Below, one piece after another: positions 17,413 through 64,000 of a stretch of 64,000 bases of DNA (its first letter is position 1; the number at the start of each line of letters is the position of its first letter). The position numbers and the translations under genes were made by a program. The stretch spans positions 14,089,658-14,153,657 of the forward strand of contig CM039467.1 in assembly GCA_022414725.1 (NCBI GenBank), in the 5' to 3' direction. The stretch is from Microglena sp. YARC (taxonomy: Eukaryota; Chlorophyta; Chlorophyceae; Chlamydomonadales; Chlamydomonadaceae). The notes beneath the pieces were generated by a model. The model was not told where the DNA came from. It saw nothing but the letters and a program-made list of their open reading frames with translations, and did not search any database.

Positions 17413-17548
17413 TGTAATGGGGTTTTTTGCTTTGTGGGTGCTTTTTCTTTTTGTTTAAAGCACAGAGTCTCATACACCCTCGCGGTGTCAAGTAGACTTT
17501 AACATGTAATGTAATGTAATGTAATGTAATGTAATGTAATGTAATGTA
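17371..17548 (+). mobile_element. Putative LINE 3' end with (TGTAA)n tail inside gag
   Basis: Between FLKL and the resumption of Gag at TATGGAGAACGG lies foreign sequence. It has a T-rich stretch, then a small hairpin (ACACCCTCGCGGTGT) and about nine copies of TGTAA/TAATG. A 3' stem-loop followed by a short tandem tail is typical of truncated non-LTR retrotransposons. The family cannot be named. Confidence 0.5.
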
Positions 17549-17956
17549 ATGTATGGAGAACGGAACTCTGACCTGGAAACGGGTGCTGTGAGATCCATGT
17601 ATAACCTCAGCATGACTACTACTGAGCCACTGCAGGTTTACCTCTCCCGCAGCTATGAGCTGTATACCTTGCTACCCCAAGTTAATGGTGTCAGTAACAC
17701 CTCCATCCCTGCTTTTCTCAGCATCATTGTCCAGGGACTCACCCCGCGTCCAGAGTACAATGGTTTCAGGTTCTCCTTCCACAACTCTGTCTGCCCTGAC
17801 TTTGCCTCATTCCAGACACAGATCATCAAGTACCAGGTCTCCAACCAAATATCTGACTCCAACATCTCCCCCGAAGAAAATGAGCACATGGCAGCTGCTG
17901 CCTTCCACGGTCGACCAAGGAAGAACCATATCCCATCAACCCAGATGACCTGCTAG
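17549..17956 (+). CDS. gag: Gag C-terminal domain up to an in-frame TAG
   Basis: Reads YGERNSDLETGAVRSMYNL and SYELYTLLPQVNGV, the pattern of copia-type gag polypeptides (UBN2-like family). It stops at TAG 17954-17956, which falls inside the zinc knuckle: Cys 17951, TAG, Asn, Cys 17960, His 17975, Cys 17990 (CX2CX4HX4C). The frame continues open to 19777 after the TAG. The TAG is thus either a nonsense mutation or a read-through codon. Confidence 0.85.
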   Translation: MYGERNSDLETGAVRSMYNLSMTTTEPLQVYLSRSYELYTLLPQVNGVSNTSIPAFLSIIVQGLTPRPEYNGFRFSFHNSVCPDFASFQTQIIKYQVSNQISDSNISPEENEHMAAAAFHGRPRKNHIPSTQMTC

Positions 17957-19780
17957 AATTGTAATGGTTTTGGGCACAACTCCCTCTCTTGCACCAGTGC
18001 CTCCACTAATCTGAAGTACAGGCCTCCACCGTTTTCATCCACATCTGGAAATAGGGGATCTCCATCACCCCCAAAGGATGTAGCCAGGAGGTCATCCAGC
18101 AAATCCAAGTCCCCAAGGAGAGACCACAGGAACTCCAACAGAGACCCCATGAGCCGCCGTGACAGACGTGGGCATGCCCATGTAGCAGATGATGACTGCT
18201 CTACCTCCCAGTCCAGCACAGACAATGAGGATGAGCACAACTTCATGGCATTGACTACTGATGGACCCCAGCCTCTCCAGTATGCTGAGTCAACAAGAGG
18301 CAAGTCCACAACCCTATCTCTCCCACATGCCCCCATGGATGACAGTTTTTTCTTTGGACCCATTAATGATACAGATGCCTGTCTTATTGAAAAGGAAGAG
18401 TCCATGCCAGACCTACTATCAAGCGATGGCACTAATGATGATGATGATGATGAGGGGAATGCAAATGTGGATCATGCTGTCAGTACACCCCTTGATCACT
18501 ACCAAGCAGCCCTCCAGACAGAATGGCTGTTAGACTGTGCAGCCCACTCCCACTACACCAGTAACCCCTCCAACTTGCATGACATTCAGGATCTCCCTCA
18601 GCCCATTAGCCTCCACCTGGCTGACCTTGGAGCAGCCCCACTGATCTGCCTCCAGAAAGGAAAAGCTCATAGCAGGGGACACCATGGGTCCCTGATCATC
18701 CTCCACGATGTGCTCCTTGCCCCACCCCTGACTACAGCCAACAACATCAGCTTGCATGCAGCACACAGGCTATCTCCCAAGCTTCAAGTCCATTTGTCCA
18801 ATGCTGCTGCTACCCTCTCCCTCCCCACAGCCAAGGGTACAAAGACTATCCTCTTATGCCCCAAAAGGCATGGCCTCTACTTCACTAGCACCTCTAAGAA
18901 CCCTACCCCTTCCCCTATCCCCAGTAACCCTCTTCCCCTTATAGTCATGATGGTCACTCAACAACTGACCAACCAAGCTGCCCACTACAATGATGACTTT
19001 GCTGGCAGCCGCCCCATCCCACAGGAAAGTGCCAGCAGCTCCAGCAGTCTACCAGATCTGATCCCAGTCATTGGTGATGATGACATGCCTGACCTTGTCC
19101 AAGCCAACCCACCTTCCTTGCTCCAGTCAGACAATGGGGGGGAATTCTCACCACACCAAGATGATTTGTACACCACATCCTCCCATGACTTCATCCCAGA
19201 TCCTGACTACTCCACAGCCCCTATCCAGCAGCTCCCCACCGTTCCCCATGATGAGCTCTGTAACCTGACAGAAGCACAAGCCAGAAGAGAAATGGTCCTC
19301 CTGCTGGATCAGGGCAGAACTACATATGAGGGTGCATTCCCTGTTGATGGGCAGGGGTCCTGCACTCAGCATGAGCTCTCCCAAGCCCTTAGATTTGACC
19401 AGTGGATTCCCTCAGCTACCTCCCCATCCCCTGATCAGCCCCTAACTCATGTCAACATGAACACCTTCCCAGTCCATTTCCTTAACAACTCTGGTCTCTC
19501 CAGAAACAGGTTTGGAACCCTGCTGACTACCCTCAACAACTCCCCTTCTTCCCTTAGAGCCTTTAGCATCAGACCTAGACAACCTGTCCCCACTCTCATT
19601 GACCAGCTAGCCATCAAATTCCCTGCCCTGATAGCTTATGAGAAGGCTAAGTTCCCCAACAGACAGATGCACAACAGCCCCTCCTCAGTCTGTGGACCCC
19701 TTCTCAAGCATGTCAACAGATTGCAGCACAAGGTCCACATCTACCCCACTGTTTCTACAACTGACAGGCCCACCATTTAG
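17957..19780 (+). CDS. Zinc knuckle, copia-type protease, integrase remnant, unknown C-terminal region
   Basis: In the same frame as the gag segment. After the knuckle follow an Arg/Ser-rich basic stretch (about 18060-18170) and an acidic stretch with a run of five Asp (about 18436-18455). The aspartic protease signature LLDCAAHSH follows (catalytic Asp 18533), then ILHDVLLAPPL, like the protease flap region of copia. Instead of a full integrase there is only LLQSDNGGEFSPHQ (19127-19147 for SDNGGEF). A further 210 residues without recognisable RT motifs follow, ending at TAG 19778-19780. An internal deletion joining protease and integrase is the likely origin. Confidence 0.8.
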   Translation, partial: NCNGFGHNSLSCTSASTNLKYRPPPFSSTSGNRGSPSPPKDVARRSSSKSKSPRRDHRNSNRDPMSRRDRRGHAHVADDDCSTSQSSTDNEDEHNFMALTTDGPQPLQYAESTRGKSTTLSLPHAPMDDSFFFGPINDTDACLIEKEESMPDLLSSDGTNDDDDDEGNANVDHAVSTPLDHYQAALQTEWLLDCAAHSHYTSNPSNLHDIQDLPQPISLHLADLGAAPLICLQKGKAHSRGHHGSLIILHDVLLAPPLTTANNISLHAAHRLSPKLQVHLSNAAATLSLPTAKGTKTILLCPKRHGLYFTSTSKNPTPSPIPSNPLPLIVMMVTQQLTNQAAHYNDDFAGSRPIPQESASSSSSLPDLIPVIGDDDMPDLVQANPPSLLQSDNGGEFSPHQDDLYTTSSHDFIPDPDYSTAPIQQLPTVPHDELCNLTEAQARREMVLLLDQGRTTYEGAFPVDGQGSCTQHELSQALRFDQWIPSATSPSPDQPLTHVNMNTFPVHFLNNSGLSRNRFGTLLTTLNNSPSSLRAFSIRPRQPVPTLIDQLAIKFPALIAYEKAKFPNRQMHNSPSSVCGPLLKHVNRLQHKVHIYPTVSTTDRPTI

Positions 19781-20050
19781 TGGGCCATCTGCCTACAAGC
19801 AGCTATGGTTCAGGCACATGCCAGGGTCCTTGTCTCCTGGCCCAAGATGCTCATGCACCCCATCAGCTGTGTGAATCCTGGAGGCAAAGTCATCTGTGTC
19901 AACAACCTAAGCATGCACTGGAACCCAATGGATTTCACATTCATCAACATGCTGGACACCCCAAGGATGTCTAGGAAATCTTTCTCCACCCTCCTGCAGA
20001 AAATCCACAGCCAGCTGGACCTTGATGGATACCCAGCATCTGGCACCTAA
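19781..20050 (+). CDS. In-frame continuation after second TAG
   Basis: The frame goes on for 89 codons, starting WAICLQAAMVQAHARVLVSW and ending with TAA at 20048-20050. Its composition matches the preceding region, so it belongs to the same original protein. It contains VICVNNLSMHWNPMDF. I do not recognise the domain. Confidence 0.65.
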   Translation, partial: WAICLQAAMVQAHARVLVSWPKMLMHPISCVNPGGKVICVNNLSMHWNPMDFTFINMLDTPRMSRKSFSTLLQKIHSQLDLDGYPASGT

Positions 20051-20823
20051 ATATGCACCCATAGTCTATTGCTCCATATTGTTTTAGCCATGAACACTCT
20101 AAGATTAATCTGTGTATTGCTTCCTGTACTGGTATCTTGTACTGCCTAATGTACTGGTGCCCCTTTGATTTAGATTTTGATTTAGACTCCCTCATCAAGT
20201 TACTAATGTATGTCTGCAATACTCTAATTTAGGATAAGCCCAAATTATGGGGGGGATAGCACAGACATCTTGTCTAAACTTACTCTCCCATCTCAAATCA
20301 TGTCCCACTTCTCGCAACCAGCTTCCTGGCAGCTTCTCTGCAATCTAGCCTGCAGCTTATCCCCTATGCAGGCTATTCCTGGCACATCACTGTGGCCCCA
20401 TAGTTCCCTAGCATTAATCTGCAGACCCTGACTTATGATACTTTATAGATGATACTGGAAGTACCTCACCATGTCCTTCCAAGTGGATTGATTATCTTGA
20501 GCTAGCGGGGGACGTCTACCTTTAAGTTGTTTACCATAATGGCAATCACACAGTTTGCTATCTAGTCCTTTTATGCTTCCCCTAGCTTCCTCAAGGCAGC
20601 CTCCCTGCCACCTGCTACCCTAGCAGACTGACATTGATCTGAAGATCCCTGCTCTTAATGTGCCGTGTCCCCTTGGATCCTGTTCCAAATAATGTATTAT
20701 TTACAGCATCTCCTGTCAGCCATTAGCATATCTAAATAGCCTTGTCAGCCTTTATACTTCTATAATTTCTTTATGCCCCTCAGTTAATTCCAGGAATTCT
20801 TGTATCCAAGAATACCTTGAATT
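20051..20823 (+). other. 3' non-coding part of the LTR element
   Basis: No frame of note. A second purine tract (ATTATGGGGGGGATAGC at about 20245) resembles the terminal one and could be an internal priming site or the end of an older element. Confidence 0.5.
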
Positions 20824-20831
20824 GGGGGGGA
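20819..20831 (+). promoter_or_regulatory. Polypurine tract
   Basis: GAATTGGGGGGGA lies immediately before the 3' LTR, the expected position and composition of the plus-strand primer. Confidence 0.85.
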
Positions 20832-21049
20832 TGTTATTGTCCGTTACGTCGGACACTGAGTTGGCATAGTGCACGCGTGGTCCTGGTGCTCCAGGACCCG
20901 GGTTGCCTGCCGCCAGGCCATAGGCTAGCTATGGCCTGCACGTGTCTTCAGAATCTTCCTGGAGACTTCCCATTATATATAGCCGCACGAGTTGCGATGT
21001 TAAGCTATCTGCTCTTCAGTCTTGAGTGTAACTACTATATCGATTGAAA
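20832..21049 (+). repeat. 3' LTR
   Basis: Same length and ends as the 5' LTR with six substitutions. It is followed by AGTCC, identical to the five bases before the 5' LTR. Confidence 0.92.
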
Positions 21050-21054
21050 AGTCC

Positions 21055-22350
21055 ATACTATGGACATGTCAAGGCTAATTTTGTAATATCCCCAGAAGCT
21101 CTGACTGATTTCAAACACCGATTTTCTAAGAAAAGGGGTGTACGATACGAGAATCACGCCACGATACGATAATCGTACGATATATCACGTGCACTAACAT
21201 ATGTTCAGGAGAGTGTTGCCATGCATCCTACTGACTTGCTTATGATCTGACCATCATGAATTCATAATGAAGTATCTTAAAACTGGGTAGTAGACTAGTA
21301 GGGTTAAATGGGCACATTGTGCAGTCGCCCTGAATTATCCCGAATTATTGATCTTCGAGCAAGTTTACTCGGGCAGGCCTTCAAGATGTGGGGTGACCAT
21401 ACAAATCCATGTTCCAATTGTCAGCCGCGCACCGCAGCAGCAACGGGTAATCGCCCAAGCTGGTTAGCATGTTTTTTTCCTCGGGGGAAGGGAGGGGGGA
21501 AGGAGGGAGAGAGGAGGGACGGGAGAGAGGTGGAGTTCGCCGAACGTGTTGGAGATGCAGACAAGGTGAATGGGGAATGGGGAGCGTGAATAACCCTGTC
21601 CCAGAGCAGTGCGTATATTTTGCCTTACTTTAGGCTTTATGGGGGCGTGGTGGGCAGTACGGATTCCGGGATGTGGCGTGGCCACAGGGCGTTTCGGAGC
21701 TGCTTGATGCTTGGCCCTGCCAGGTGAGGGCGCGTGCGCGCGTTCGTGCGCTCCCCCCCTACAGTGTCCGCGCATCCAACGCCTCTGAGAACGGCATCCT
21801 TTTCAATGCATACCTACGAATTTGATTAACACCAATTATACCAGACTTGGGGCAGACTTGGAGTCTCTAAAATTTTGACCATGCCCATCGGTACCACTGA
21901 ACTCCTCATGAAACACGACTCGACATTGTCCTATTGATGCAGCATTTTCGTTCCGATCAAGTCTGTAGCTATTCGCATCGGATACGCTTCTGCCCACGTC
22001 ACATGTGTAGAGCTCAGGCCAAGCCAAACTTCTGCCCACCTCTCTCACAAACCTGATTCCTGTCACACACATTGGCCTGTCCTAGACAGTAGCCTCCACC
22101 AGACCTCCATTCGGCTTGGCCTCTCAAAAACAGACACCGCTCACCTGGCACTGGCTCGGGCCTGAGGACCTGAATTCACTGCCCCACCGCAATAGGGCCA
22201 GCCCACCATGGGAGGACCCCAGCCTGGGACTTAGAATGCAGAGCTAGCTGAAACGTGGCCCTGAGTCTCACCCTTAGAAGAGAGCCCACTACATAGGTTC
22301 AATCGTCCTAAACCAGGGCTGGCGTAGGCCAGTGTGGACCAAGGACAGCA
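21055..22350. other. Unassigned intergenic region, possible promoter of the coiled-coil gene
   Basis: No gene recognised. At 21130-21190 an AT/CG-rich stretch contains repeated ACGATACGA words in both orientations. A G-rich purine stretch lies at 21480-21540. If the gene starts at 22351, its promoter should be here; no clear TATA box is obvious close to that position. Confidence 0.4.

Positions 22351-64000
<41,650 letters not shown>

Larger units (their letters stand above)
15807..21054 (+). mobile_element. Ty1/copia-type LTR retroelement, non-autonomous, 5.2 kb
   Basis: Two 218-bp LTRs (15812-16029 and 20832-21049) differ at six positions (about 97% identity) and are bounded by the 5-bp duplication AGTCC (15807-15811 and 21050-21054). 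In between are a primer-binding site, a Gag frame, a zinc knuckle, a copia-type protease motif, an isolated SDNGGEF integrase motif and a purine tract before the 3' LTR. No reverse transcriptase or RNase H motif is found, so it must depend on a helper. Gag is disrupted by an expanded 16-bp repeat and an inserted fragment. Confidence 0.92.

Noticed and set aside
16639..20050. Genome-wide reassignment of TAG to a sense codon
   Set aside because: QS ends with TAG exactly where homologues end, and a single decayed element is insufficient evidence.
21120..21195. Transposon terminus suggested by ACGATACGA words
   Set aside because: No matching inverted partner or target duplication could be found within the window.

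Overview
The window is nuclear DNA of a eukaryote, most likely a green alga (chlorophyte, possibly a prasinophyte). The reasons are a plant-type quinolinate synthase split by GT-AG introns, a Ty1/copia LTR element, tRNA-derived SINEs, CCCTAAA-like interstitial repeats, and a very high load of low-complexity DNA. No bacterial operon, CRISPR array or rRNA is present. The species is not determinable from the sequence. Only a few percent of the 64 kb is coding, and most open frames are artefacts of repeats.

Layout. (1) 631-11022, + strand: seven exons encode the C-terminal 535 residues of quinolinate synthase (NadA/QS), the Fe-S enzyme of NAD synthesis. All three [4Fe-4S] cysteines are visible and the 5' end of the gene lies outside the window. 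(2) 11023-15806: intergenic DNA with a decayed copy of the last QS exon, a SINE of a divergent subfamily, telomere-like CCCTACC arrays and a 774-bp TIR element. (3) 15807-21054: a copia-type LTR element with 218-bp LTRs and a 5-bp target duplication. It codes for Gag, a zinc knuckle, an aspartic protease and an SDNGGEF integrase scrap, but has no reverse transcriptase. All three in-frame interruptions are TAG. (4) About 22351-64000, + strand: what looks like one very long gene for a coiled-coil protein. About 15 exons are recognisable over 41 kb, running off the right edge, including a 1149-bp exon with 24-residue and 11-residue repeats. Function unknown.

The dominant phenomenon is that nearly every exon in both genes is flanked by tandem, decaying copies of its own splice junction. 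Downstream of an exon lie copies of its 3' end plus donor plus the start of the intron. Upstream lie copies of the end of the intron plus acceptor plus the exon's 5' end. Using the outermost donor and acceptor removes all copies, so introns appear to have grown by junction-spanning tandem duplication without changing the protein. In several large introns the donor side is G/T-rich and the acceptor side C/A-rich, so the transcript could fold back and bring the splice sites together. A few copies at the right end keep both splice sites and an open phase-0 frame and may be true extra exons.

Mobile DNA sits mainly inside the introns: five SINE copies, two inverted copies of a 0.9-kb TIR element (one with an exact 8-bp duplication and a matching empty site), a small hAT-like MITE, and a dispersed (ATC)n-tailed repeat shared by both genes. 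Clusters of small indels in some repeat arrays and exons suggest uncorrected long-read assembly error, so several exon frames should be read with caution.
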